Source of the DNA: Geitlerinema sp. PCC 7407
GTDB lineage: Bacteria > Cyanobacteriota > Cyanobacteriia > PCC-7407
DNA length: 64,000 nt
Assembly: GCF_000317045.1 (NCBI RefSeq)
Contig: NC_019703.1
Span: forward strand, 3,666,934 to 3,730,933
Reading direction: 5' to 3'
Below the pieces are notes generated by a model that did not search any database, had not been told where the DNA came from, and was given only the letters and a program-made list of their open reading frames with translations. This document shows, in pieces, positions 54,129-62,300 of this stretch. Numbering within the stretch: position 1 is the first letter of the stretch; each line of letters begins with the position of its first letter. Both the position numbers and the translations under genes were made by a program.

Positions 54129-54560
54129 ATGAGCAGTTTCGAAGAATACGCCGAAGCCCGAAAACAGAAGAATCGCCGCCTGATCCAGGCCCTGACGGTC
54201 GTGTCGGTTGTCGCTTTTCTGGGCGGCAGCATCCAGAGCTTCGTCGGCATGATGTCCCGGCCCGCTCCACCCGCTGAGACCCCAGCCTCGCCGTCGCCCG
54301 CCGCCGCGCCTGTTGCCCCACCCGTGGTCACCTTGGAGGCGCAAATCGCCGGCTACGAGCAGGTCCTCAAGCGAGAGCCCGAAAACCCAGCCGCCCTAGA
54401 AATGGTGGTCAATCTGCGCATCCAGGCCCAGGACTATCGCGGCACCGTGGCCCCCCTAGAGACCTTGGCCCGGCTTTATCCCCAAAACCAGGACTACCCA
54501 GTCTTGCTGAAAGAGATGCGCGAAAAAGCAAAAACCCAGCCAGCAGAAAACTCCCCCTAG
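54129..54560 (+). CDS. Small membrane-anchored TPR-like protein
   Basis: The ATG at 54129 (MSSFEEYAEARKQKNRRLIQ) was chosen. The frame is open to 53988, but the extra part is not conserved-looking. The 143-residue protein has a basic start, one membrane helix (about 22-42, LTVVSVVAFLGGSIQSFVGM), a Pro/Ala-rich linker and a TPR-like C-terminal half (VTLEAQIAGYEQVLKREPEN, AALEMVVNLRIQAQDYRGTV). It should sit in the plasma or thylakoid membrane and bind partners. It diverges from the TPR-like gene on the minus strand, and the two may belong together. Confidence 0.78.
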   Translation: MSSFEEYAEARKQKNRRLIQALTVVSVVAFLGGSIQSFVGMMSRPAPPAETPASPSPAAAPVAPPVVTLEAQIAGYEQVLKREPENPAALEMVVNLRIQAQDYRGTVAPLETLARLYPQNQDYPVLLKEMREKAKTQPAENSP

Positions 54561-54755
54561 ATCCCTCAGGCATTACCAGAGGGCGTTTGAGGAAGTTTGC
54601 TGCCGGGTTTAGCCACTGTGGCAGTCTGCTGAGGTGGCCAACGCCTAGAGACGGAGTCCAAGGCTTCTAGATACAATGGGGCTGAATCGCCTTTGACGGC
54701 GATCCCAGCCTCGTTGTCGTTACTACGGTTGCGTGTTCTGCGCATCAATGCAAAG

Positions 54756-54772
54756 CCGTGCTAGAAGCACGG
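54756..54772. repeat. Hairpin just upstream of the PBP start
   Basis: CCGTGC (54756-54761) and GCACGG (54767-54772) form a 6-bp stem with a 5-base loop, 21 bases before the ATG. No Shine-Dalgarno is visible between hairpin and ATG. The sequence, with the following GGGGTTTCCAACCC, resembles the terminal hairpins of IS200/IS605-type elements. It could be a remnant or a leader structure. Confidence 0.45.
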
Positions 54773-54793
54773 GGTTTCCAACCCAATTTCCTG

Positions 54794-57052
54794 ATGAGCC
54801 CGCCTCAGCCCCCCCAGCTTCCCCGTACAGTCCTCAATACCCTGACCCAGGCCGTCCAGACGGTTCAAGCTCGCATTGACTTTTCTAAGCTGGTGCTCAA
54901 GCCGAACGCTCGCGTACCAGAGCTCTGGGTCCAGGAAGCTGGTGCAGACAAGGCCGAGGTGTACCCTTTGCTGGGCGATCGCTATCTGCTGGGACGCAGC
55001 TCAAAGTCCTGCGATATCGTCATTCGCAACCCCGTTGTCAGCCAGGTGCATCTCTCCCTCAGCCGCACCTCTCAGCAGCGCGATGCAGGCTTTATTCTGC
55101 GCGACGAAGACTCCACCAATGGCATTTATCGAGGCAAGCGGCGCGTTAACAAAATCGAGCTGCGTCACGGCGACATCTTGACGTTGGGTCCACCAGAGCT
55201 GGAAGCCGCTGTCCGCATTCAGTACATTGATCCGCCCCCCCTGTATGTCCGGGCAGCTCGCTACAGCCTGTACAGTATTGGCGGATTGACGGCGATCGCC
55301 GTTGCCTGGGTTGGCTTCGAGTGGCAAAAGATCCCGATTCGGCCGCTGCCGGTCTCCATTCAGGGGCCAGTGGTGGTCTATTCGCGCGATCGCGAAGTGC
55401 CCCTACAGCCGCCCTTCAACAGCGCCCACGTCGAGCTCGAAAAACTCTCAGATTTCTCGGCCTTCCTTCCCCAGGCCGTCGTTGCCTCCGAGGACTCCCG
55501 CTACTACTGGCACCTCGGCGTTGACCCCATCGGCACCCTGCGCGCCCTCGTCGTCAACATCCAGGGCGGCGGCATCCGCGAAGGCGGCAGCACCCTGACC
55601 CAGCAGCTTGCCCGCAACCTCTTCCGGGAGTACGTCGGCACCGAAGACTCCGCCAGCCGCAAGCTGCGGGAAGCCGTCGTGGCCTTCAAGCTCGAAACCT
55701 TCTACAGCAAGGACGACCTGCTGCTGACCTACCTCAACCGGGTCTACCTGGGCAACGGCAACAACGGTTTTGAGGATGCCGCCCAGTTTTATTTCGGGAA
55801 GTCCGCCGCCAATCTCACGCTCTCTGAGGCCGCCACTCTCGCGGGGATTTTGCCAGCTCCCAACAGCTTCAACCCTATTCGGGACTACCAAGCCGCCGTC
55901 GAGCGGCGCGATCGCGTTCTCAACCGGATGGTCACCCTCGGCATGGTCAGCCAGGACGAAGCCACCCGCGCCCGGCGATCGCGCATCGACATCAACCCCA
56001 AAGCCCGCGAAATCCTCGAAAGCACGATCGCTCCCTACTTTTACAGCTACGTCTTCAGCGAGCTGGAAGAGCTTCTCGGGACCCAGCTAGCGCGCGAAGG
56101 CAACTTCATTATCGAGACCGGCCTCGACCCAAAGATTCAGTCCACGGCTGAAAGCTCGCTTCGGTCCAGCATCGAAAGCGACGGAGCCACCTACGGCTTT
56201 TCCCAAGGCGCCGTCGTCACCCTTGACAGCCGCACCGGCGCAATCATCGCCCTCACCGGCGGCGTCGACTTCAACGAAAGCCAGTTCAACCGCGCCACCC
56301 AAGCTCTTCGTCAGCCTGGATCCACCTTCAAAATTTTTGCTTACACCGCTGCCCTTAGCGCCGGTATTTCTCCCTGGCAAACCTTTTCCTGCGCCCCCCT
56401 AAACTGGGAGGGCCAGTCCTACAGCGGCTGTGAGCGCAGCGGCGGCAACATCGACATGTATCGCGGTCTTGCTCAGTCCGAGAACGCTGTAGCCCTGCGC
56501 ATCGCCCGCGAGGCTGGTCTCGATCAGGTTGTGCGCACAGCCCAGCGTATGGGCATCGAGTCCACCCTCAAGGCAGTGCCGGGCCTAGTCTTGGGCCAGA
56601 GCGAAACCACCCTCTTGGAGATGACCGGCGCTTTTGGTGTCTTGGCTAACGGCGGCCTGCGCAACTCTCCCCACGCCATCAAGCGCATCCTCGACAGCGG
56701 AGACTGCGAAGACCGAAATAATTTAGATACCTGTCGGGTCATCTACAGCTATGAGGACAGCGCCGAGGCAGACTATCCCGTCCTGGATGCCAACGTCGCC
56801 AGCACCATGACCGACATGCTCCAAGGCGTCATCGAAAGCGGCACAGGCCGCGGCGCCAGCATTGGCGTCCCGGCCGCCGGCAAAACCGGCACCACCAACG
56901 ACAATGTTGACCTGTGGTTTATCGGCTATCTCCCGGGCCAAAATCTCGTCAGTGGCGTTTGGCTCGGCAACGATGACAACACCCCGACCGGCGGCAGCAG
57001 CGGCCAAGCTGCAAGCTTGTGGGGAGACTACATGGGCCAGATTGTGAATTAA
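54794..57052 (+). CDS. FHA-fused class A penicillin-binding protein (PBP1A type)
   Basis: The ATG at 54794 (MSPPQPPQLPRTVLNTLTQA) was chosen; a GTG at 54758 is in frame. The 752-residue protein starts with an FHA domain (about 55-135: LLGRSSKSCDIVIRNPVVSQ and DEDSTNGIYRGKRRVNKIEL), then one membrane helix (about 155-178). The GT51 transglycosylase has EDSRYYWHLGVDPIGTLRA and GGSTLTQQLARNLFREY. The transpeptidase has SxxK in RQPGSTFKIFAYTAAL, SEN and KTGTT. It polymerises and cross-links peptidoglycan. The cytosolic FHA domain should tie it to Ser/Thr phosphorylation. Confidence 0.93.
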   Translation: MSPPQPPQLPRTVLNTLTQAVQTVQARIDFSKLVLKPNARVPELWVQEAGADKAEVYPLLGDRYLLGRSSKSCDIVIRNPVVSQVHLSLSRTSQQRDAGFILRDEDSTNGIYRGKRRVNKIELRHGDILTLGPPELEAAVRIQYIDPPPLYVRAARYSLYSIGGLTAIAVAWVGFEWQKIPIRPLPVSIQGPVVVYSRDREVPLQPPFNSAHVELEKLSDFSAFLPQAVVASEDSRYYWHLGVDPIGTLRALVVNIQGGGIREGGSTLTQQLARNLFREYVGTEDSASRKLREAVVAFKLETFYSKDDLLLTYLNRVYLGNGNNGFEDAAQFYFGKSAANLTLSEAATLAGILPAPNSFNPIRDYQAAVERRDRVLNRMVTLGMVSQDEATRARRSRIDINPKAREILESTIAPYFYSYVFSELEELLGTQLAREGNFIIETGLDPKIQSTAESSLRSSIESDGATYGFSQGAVVTLDSRTGAIIALTGGVDFNESQFNRATQALRQPGSTFKIFAYTAALSAGISPWQTFSCAPLNWEGQSYSGCERSGGNIDMYRGLAQSENAVALRIAREAGLDQVVRTAQRMGIESTLKAVPGLVLGQSETTLLEMTGAFGVLANGGLRNSPHAIKRILDSGDCEDRNNLDTCRVIYSYEDSAEADYPVLDANVASTMTDMLQGVIESGTGRGASIGVPAAGKTGTTNDNVDLWFIGYLPGQNLVSGVWLGNDDNTPTGGSSGQAASLWGDYMGQIVN

Positions 57053-57654
57053 GGCTCAGCGCGGTTACACCACTCGTTGCGGCTGTCGTGATGTCGACTC
57101 CTGGCAAGGCAGTCGGAGAGTCGCGATGGGATAAAGCCTGGAAGAACGCCAAATATTTCTACAAGCTCTAGCAGTACCTGATTGATTCTTACCAAGATTA
57201 GCAATTTGGGCTGACTAATTGCCTTCGCAGTTATTGCTATATCGCGCTGAATTGATATTTCTAAAAGTCATCAATAAATCACTCCATAGCGTTTCCGCTG
57301 CGTGGATTTCAATGAGCACCATGGAGCATTTCAATAGGTGGTATAGGTCAAATGCTTGCTGTTATCTGGGGGTGTGACTTAAAGCCATTCATCGAGCGAT
57401 TTTGCGCTTAAAAGGGCGATCGCGTCGTTGGCAATTTTATTTTTTCTTAATCTTTTTAAGATCGCAGATCTCTCAATTATTCCTGCTTTTGGTCCCTGGT
57501 CTCACAAATCACAACTTTTTTTTGAGAAATCAGTTATGATCTCACCCAAAGTATAGTTCGGTAACAGGACGCTGCTGTGATTCAGCTTGTTCACTGCTAG
57601 TTGATCACGCCTGTCCCGTCCGCACTAGTTTCGAATTAATGGTTGGAGAGAATC
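57053..57654. other. 600-bp AT-rich spacer, probable long leader of the RNA-binding-protein gene
   Basis: The spacer is much more AT-rich than its surroundings from about 57180 on. It holds several poly-T and poly-A runs and an imperfect TGAGA...TCTCA repeat at about 57522-57543. No frame is convincing. Cyanobacterial rbp genes are known to have cold-regulated 5' regions, so a long regulatory leader is a fair inference. Confidence 0.5.
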
Positions 57655-57951
57655 GTGACGATTTACGTTGGTAACCTGTCTTTTCAAGCAACTGAAGAGG
57701 ACCTGCGGGACGTTTTCGCCGAGTACGGTGTGGTGAACCGTGTGAGTCTACCGGTCGACCGAGAGACAGGTAAAAAGAGAGGCTTTGCCTTTATTGAAAT
57801 GGCTACGGAAGCGGAAGAAGACGCCGCGATCGCTGAGCTCGATGGCGCAGAGTGGTTGGGAAGAGAGCTGAAAGTGAACAAGGCTCGTCCCCGCGAGGGA
57901 GGACGGACCAACGGGAATCGGAGCGGCGGTTCTTTTCGCAATCAGTACTAA
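57655..57951 (+). CDS. RRM-type RNA-binding protein (cyanobacterial Rbp)
   Basis: The GTG at 57655 was chosen because GGAGAG sits just upstream of it and the RRM begins at once (VTIYVGNLSFQATEEDLRDV). A frame-opening TTG at 57643 would swallow the ribosome-binding site. The 98-residue protein has RNP2 (IYVGNL) and RNP1 (KKRGFAFIEM) and a short Gly/Arg/Asn-rich tail (GGRTNGNRSGGSFRNQY). Relatives are cold-induced, and some bring mRNAs for photosynthetic proteins to the thylakoid membrane. A hairpin terminator follows. Confidence 0.93.
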   Translation: MTIYVGNLSFQATEEDLRDVFAEYGVVNRVSLPVDRETGKKRGFAFIEMATEAEEDAAIAELDGAEWLGRELKVNKARPREGGRTNGNRSGGSFRNQY

Positions 57952-57986
57952 GCTTCACAGCAGTCTTTAACTCGATCCGCAGAAAT

Positions 57987-58016
57987 CCCCCACCAGCCTT
58001 ACGGTAGGTGGGGGTT
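57987..58016 (+). terminator. Hairpin terminator of the RNA-binding-protein gene
   Basis: CCCCCACC (57987-57994) and GGTGGGGG (58007-58014) form an 8-bp GC-rich stem with a 12-base loop. Only two T residues follow, so the signal is moderate. Confidence 0.65.
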
Positions 58017-58409
58017 AACACCTGTGGAAACGAAGCGCTTAGCCTCCAAAAGCCTTTGACCCTTGATCAAAGGGTGGCTAAAGATGAGCTTTTTGTTTGC
58101 TTTGCTTTTGCGTTGATCTAGAACCGCTGAGACCATCACTTCACATCTGACGGTTCATTTCAGAATGGCGTTTGCTCAAACCATTCTCACGTTGTGAGGA
58201 TGCAGTTTGTGGCGTCTAGTGAAGAGCGATCGCCTTCGATCGGCGCCAGATTGCTTCCCCAGAGACATCGAAGTTCTCAAAACAATTGAGGCACAATGAA
58301 GGGAATGCGCGGTTTTCCAGAAAGCTCTGCATTCTTTAATTTGGAACCCTCTAAGGTCAGCAAAGCCCCTTGACTGACGGCGCCATGACTGACCGCTAGG
58401 CATCACTGC
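58017..58409. other. Spacer with one small hairpin, no convincing gene
   Basis: A perfect hairpin CCTTTGA (58053-58059) / TCAAAGG (58067-58073) lies in this spacer. Open frames on both strands lack family features. The promoter of the GTPase gene must lie at the right end. Confidence 0.55.
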
Positions 58410-60071
58410 ATGTCTCTTCCCCGTCTGCTTACTATCTTGATTGGACTCAGCCTGATTTTGGGGCTGGTCCTTTGGCTTGTCAGCGGGTTGCGACAGCTTT
58501 ATCTGCAAGCAGCGTTTGTGTCACCGCTCCTGAGTGGCCTGTTGCTGCTGGTGATCATTGCGCTGCTAGGGGTGATGGTATGGGCGTTTTTGTACTACGC
58601 TCTTCTGTTTGGGCGGCCCAAACCCTCTCAGCGCCAGCGTCTCAAGGCACCTCGCGACAAGGCCCAAGCGGCGGAGGTGTCCCTTGAAACGGTTCGGCGT
58701 CAGGCGCTGCAAATCCAGGACGAGGTGGCACGTCAGGCGCTGCTGGCGCGATCGCGGGAGATCGCAGCCAGTCTGGGGCGTCGCGAAATCCACGTGGTGG
58801 TCTTTGGGACGGGGTCGGCGGGCAAAACGTCGATTGTCAATGCTTTGCTGGGCCGGATGGCGGGGGCGATCGGGGCACCCATGGGTACAACGGATGCGGG
58901 CCAAACCTACCAGCTTCAGCTCACAGGGCTCGATCGCCAGATTTTGATTACGGATACTCCGGGCATTCTGGAGGCGGGGGTTGCGGGCACGGAGCGCGAA
59001 AAGCTGGCGCGGCAGCTGGCAGCAGAGGCGGATTTTTTGCTGTTTGTTGTGGATAATGACCTGCGCCAGTCAGAGTATGAGCCACTGAGCCTGCTGGCGG
59101 AGGTCGGCAAGCGATCGCTGCTGGTCTTTAACAAGACCGACCTGTACACGGAGGGCGATCGCGAAACCATCCTGGCGCGGCTGCGCTACCGCCTGCGCAC
59201 GACCATCAGCGCCGATGACGTCGTCGCAGTGGCCGCCGATCCTCAAGCGGCCATGCTGCCCGGCGGCGGTCAAGTCAAGCCTGACCCAGAGATCATGCCG
59301 CTGATCCGGCGGATGGCCGAGATCTTGCGCTCAGAAGGCGAAAGTCTCGTGGCGGATAACTTGCTGCTGCAATCCCAGCGCTTGGGAGAGGAAGCTCGCC
59401 AACTCATCGATGCCCAGCGACGCCGGCAGGCCGATCAGGTGGTGGAGCGCTTTCAGTGGATTGGGGCGGGTGTGGTGGCCGTGACGCCGCTGCCCGTGGT
59501 CGATCTGCTGGGCACAGCCGCCGTCAATGCTCAAATGGTCGTAGAGATTGGCCGAGTCTACGGCTGCGAAATGAATCTCGATCGCGGCCGAGAACTCGCT
59601 TTGTCTTTGGCCAAGACTCTTGCCAGTCTGGGCATCGTCAAAGGAGCATTGCAGCTTGTGACGGCTGCTCTGCAAACCAATATTGCGACATTCCTGCTTG
59701 GGCGAGCGATCCAGGGCGTGAGCGCAGCCTACCTAACGCGGATCGCGGGCAAGAGCTTCATTGAGTACTTTCGCCAAGATCAAGACTGGGGCGATGGGGG
59801 CATGGCGGAAGTGGTGCAGCGCCAGTTTCAGCTCAATCGCCGAGATGAGTTTTTGAGGGTGTTTTTGCAGGAGGCGATCGCCCGCGTCGTGCAGCCTCTC
59901 ACTCAGCAATCCCGCACTGCTGAAAATGCCGATGCAGAAGATGTCCTAGAGGACGCAGCTTCAGACAGCACCGGCAAAACAGCGCAGTACGAGTGGGACG
60001 AACAAGGGGCGATCGCCCTCGAGAACGACGACTGGTCTGCCCCTGCTCAGGCCCCTAAGGATTGGTCATAG
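58410..60071 (+). CDS. Membrane GTPase with DUF697 domain
   Basis: The 553-residue protein starts with two hydrophobic helices (about 7-27 and 40-67). The GTPase domain has G1 VVVFGTGSAGKTSIVNALLG (about 130-149), G3 ILITDTPGILEAGVAG with DTPG, and G4 LLVFNKTDLY with NKTD. A DUF697 domain (about 340-500, VAVTPLPVVDLLGTAAVNAQ) is followed by an acidic tail. Such YcjF/DUF697 GTPases are membrane-associated and of unclear role. Its end overlaps that of the convergent Fur-family gene by 17 bases. Confidence 0.88.
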   Translation: MSLPRLLTILIGLSLILGLVLWLVSGLRQLYLQAAFVSPLLSGLLLLVIIALLGVMVWAFLYYALLFGRPKPSQRQRLKAPRDKAQAAEVSLETVRRQALQIQDEVARQALLARSREIAASLGRREIHVVVFGTGSAGKTSIVNALLGRMAGAIGAPMGTTDAGQTYQLQLTGLDRQILITDTPGILEAGVAGTEREKLARQLAAEADFLLFVVDNDLRQSEYEPLSLLAEVGKRSLLVFNKTDLYTEGDRETILARLRYRLRTTISADDVVAVAADPQAAMLPGGGQVKPDPEIMPLIRRMAEILRSEGESLVADNLLLQSQRLGEEARQLIDAQRRRQADQVVERFQWIGAGVVAVTPLPVVDLLGTAAVNAQMVVEIGRVYGCEMNLDRGRELALSLAKTLASLGIVKGALQLVTAALQTNIATFLLGRAIQGVSAAYLTRIAGKSFIEYFRQDQDWGDGGMAEVVQRQFQLNRRDEFLRVFLQEAIARVVQPLTQQSRTAENADAEDVLEDAASDSTGKTAQYEWDEQGAIALENDDWSAPAQAPKDWS

Positions 60072-60528
60072 CCTGACGTGATTCTTCAGACTCTGGCACC
60101 CGATAGCCATAGAAATCAATGCGATAGTCCGTAATGCGGACCCCGGTCTGCTCCTCGATTTGGCGCAGCAGTTCCGGCGGCAAATCCACATAGACATCCA
60201 GGATTTGCTGCGTGTCCAGGCAGTTTACGTGGCTGTGGGAATCGCTAATATTGCCATACAGACGGCCTTCCGAACGCTCAATGCACTCGATCACCCCTTG
60301 ATTCGACAGCGCTTCCAGATTTTGGTACACCGACGTGTGGCCAATTCCTTTGCCCTGGAGATTGAGGCGATCGTAGATTTCGCGGGCAGACAGGTGCTCC
60401 TGAGCCTGCCACAGCAGCTCCAGGATATAGCGACGCTGACGGCTCAACCGCATACCCAGGGTTTGGCAACGATCGAGAGCATCCTCAAGGGATCGGATGG
60501 GTTTGGTACCTACCACTTCTTGTCGCAT
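60055..60528 (-). CDS. Fur-family regulator, PerR/FurC-like
   Basis: The ATG at 60528 (MRQEVVGTKPIRSLEDALDR) was chosen. The frame is open to a GTG at 60585, but family members begin near here. The 157-residue protein has a winged helix (LGMRLSRQRRYILELLWQAQ, GHTSVYQNLEALSNQGVIEC) and the metal-sensing HSHVNCLDTQQILDVYVD. The paired CxxC structural zinc sites of E. coli Fur are missing. Sequence and lack of CxxC fit the cyanobacterial PerR/FurC branch, which senses peroxide by metal-catalysed histidine oxidation. That assignment is by likeness only. Confidence 0.83.
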   Translation of the reverse strand: MRQEVVGTKPIRSLEDALDRCQTLGMRLSRQRRYILELLWQAQEHLSAREIYDRLNLQGKGIGHTSVYQNLEALSNQGVIECIERSEGRLYGNISDSHSHVNCLDTQQILDVYVDLPPELLRQIEEQTGVRITDYRIDFYGYRVPESEESRQAMTNP

Positions 60529-60894
60529 GGTCAACGTCTTGGCCTCACTTGCTCCTGTGTCAAAGACTCCCGCTTCTGATTCCACGATTCACCCGAATCT
60601 CTGAAGGTCGTTACCAGGAGTGTCGATATGTATCCATCACTGAATAGTCGCAACCCACAGGTCAGCCTACAGCAAACCCGTGTTGTTGATTTTAATGCGT
60701 CCGTTCTAATGTGTCAGTCTGCGCCTTGGGTCTGGGGTATCCGAAACGCGTTTACAAAGTCTCTAGTTCTATGATAGACGCTAGGTCGGACTCACTACAA
60801 CTTTGGCTTAGCCCAATCGTCAGCAAAGCCTAGCGTTAAACCCCAGACAATAGTAGGAGTAGAGGATGCACCACTCATTTGCTCGGCCATCGCC
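60529..60894. other. Divergent spacer of the Fur-family and CRR6 genes
   Basis: It holds both promoters and no credible gene. A TTTACA at about 60751 and TATGAT at about 60770 lie too close together for a standard promoter. Confidence 0.5.
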
Positions 60895-61371
60895 ATGACG
60901 CTCAAGATTCATCTGACCAGCGACGCTCTCTACTCCCTCGACCTGAGTCCCGCTGAGGCCGTGCTTCAGCCGCTCCTGGCTGAGGGCATCAGCGCCTACG
61001 AGCAGCAGCTTCAGTTCTCGATTGATTTTCCGCGGGACTCGGCCGACCCTCGCGAGCTCTCAGAAATCCCGGAAGTGCGACTGTGGTTTGTGCGGCTAGA
61101 TAGTCGCTATCCCTGGCTGCCCTATCTTCTTGACTGGAAGGCCGGGGAGCTAGGTCGCTACTCAGCAATGCTGGTGCCCCACCAGTTCAGCCCGACGGAA
61201 GGCATTCAGTACAATCCTGAGGCTCTGGAAATTTTCCTGATGCACAAGATCTTTGTGCTGGCGGACTGGATGGCAAGTCAAGGGATTTCGGCCCAGCCTC
61301 GGCTCCAGGGTTTTGCCCAAATGCTGGGATATGACTTGGATGAGGGTTTATTTTCGCTGGTTTGTCGGTAG
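60895..61371 (+). CDS. CRR6-like protein for NDH-1 assembly
   Basis: The 158-residue protein (MTLKIHLTSDALYSLDLSPA) shows the CRR6 family layout: SPAEAVLQPLLAEGISAYEQ, then VRLWFVRLDSRYPWLPYLLD (about 62-81), QFSPTEGIQYNPEALEIFLM, and a final LGYDLDEGLF. In plants CRR6 is needed to assemble subcomplex A of the chloroplast NDH complex, and cyanobacterial homologues assist NDH-1 biogenesis (NdhI). It should be cytosolic. Its end overlaps the convergent M23 peptidase gene by 24 bases. Confidence 0.85.
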   Translation: MTLKIHLTSDALYSLDLSPAEAVLQPLLAEGISAYEQQLQFSIDFPRDSADPRELSEIPEVRLWFVRLDSRYPWLPYLLDWKAGELGRYSAMLVPHQFSPTEGIQYNPEALEIFLMHKIFVLADWMASQGISAQPRLQGFAQMLGYDLDEGLFSLVCR

Positions 61372-62052
61372 GGCCGCCCGCTGCTCTTGGGCGGTGTACA
61401 TGGCCTGAAGGACGAGGGCGGGATCGACCCAGTTTTCGCTAAACTTCAGGCCCCAGTGGAGATGGGGGCCGGTGGTGCGGCCGGTCATGCCGACTCGACC
61501 GATGCGATCGCCCGCTGACACCTGCTGCCCTTCCCAAATTTGCAGGCCACCTTCGCGATCGATGAGGTACTTGCCACCGCTCCGGCTTTCGACGTGACCC
61601 TGCATATGACAGTAGATGTGCAGCCATTGGCCAGATTCGACGACGACGGAGGTGCCGCAGTTGCTGTCGTCGGACACTTCGACCACTTTGCCAGACCACC
61701 AGTTGCGGACATAGCTGCCCATGGGAGCAGCCATATCTAGGCCATAGTGAAATTCTTGGCTGTAGCCGCCGGTGGGCGACTGACGATAGCCAAAGGGTGA
61801 GGTGTATTCCTGGAAGTTTTCGACGGGGAAGGAGGCTCCCTGCCAGAAGTCGACGCCTCGCAGGGCCGCCTGGGTGTCTCTGGGCTCTAGGGCGCGCACG
61901 GGCTGGGGGCGATCGCCCACTAGCAGCCAACTGGTGAGGGCCACGCCTGCCAGCACGCCTGCCAGTCCCAGACGCAGCCAGGGAGCAACCGAGGAAACAG
62001 AGAAAGCAGCAAAGGCTGAATTGGACTCAGTGGACCAAGATTGTTTTCCCAT
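61348..62052 (-). CDS. M23 (LytM-type) peptidase with membrane anchor
   Basis: The 234-residue protein has one N-terminal membrane helix or signal (about 28-46, LGLAGVLAGVALTSWLLVGD). The LytM domain has zinc ligands in FHYGLDMAAPMGSYV (HxxxD) and PHLHWG (HxH), with the middle segment VVVESGQWLHIYCHMQGHVE. All four metal-site residues are present, so it should be an active peptidoglycan endopeptidase. The domain opens with TSPFGYRQSP, typical of periplasmic members. It converges on the CRR6 gene. Confidence 0.92.
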   Translation of the reverse strand: MGKQSWSTESNSAFAAFSVSSVAPWLRLGLAGVLAGVALTSWLLVGDRPQPVRALEPRDTQAALRGVDFWQGASFPVENFQEYTSPFGYRQSPTGGYSQEFHYGLDMAAPMGSYVRNWWSGKVVEVSDDSNCGTSVVVESGQWLHIYCHMQGHVESRSGGKYLIDREGGLQIWEGQQVSAGDRIGRVGMTGRTTGPHLHWGLKFSENWVDPALVLQAMYTAQEQRAALPTNQRK

Positions 62053-62129
62053 CCGAGTGTTTTAGGGGCAAGTTTACGGTGGTGGGGTTAGCGGCGATCG
62101 CCTTCGCCAGGCGTCGCGCGATCGCGTTA

Positions 62130-62300
62130 GCCAGATATCATACATGAACTACCCCGGCCTAAGAGGCCTGAGGTTTCTGTCGCTTCTTCGCCCCAAGTTG
62201 CCGCATACTTCCGCACGCGGTAGAGCTTGACGACTCTGCGACTGAAGAGGCAAGTTCCTTACCCCTTGCCCAAGCCAGATTGACTTGGGCGGCATTAACA
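62130..62300 (-). ncRNA. Predicted omega RNA (reRNA) of TnpB
   Basis: By analogy with ISDra2-type elements, the guide RNA scaffold comes from the 3' end of tnpB and the right-end hairpin, and the guide from the flank directly outside the element. The boundaries given are approximate; no promoter or processing site is visible. Confidence 0.35.
62152..62173 (-). repeat. Right-end hairpin of the IS605-type element, overlapping the tnpB stop
   Basis: GGCCT (62156-62160) and AGGCC (62164-62168) form the core stem, extended by CCCC against GAGG with a bulge. The tnpB stop codon lies inside the hairpin. In related elements this is both the TnpA binding site and the 3' part of the omega RNA scaffold. 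Confidence 0.7.

Noticed and set aside
53990-54331. N-terminal extension of the minus-strand TPR-like protein
   Set aside because: The extra 114 codons are Gly/Ala-rich, overlap the divergent gene, and lie before a natural ATG followed by a membrane helix.
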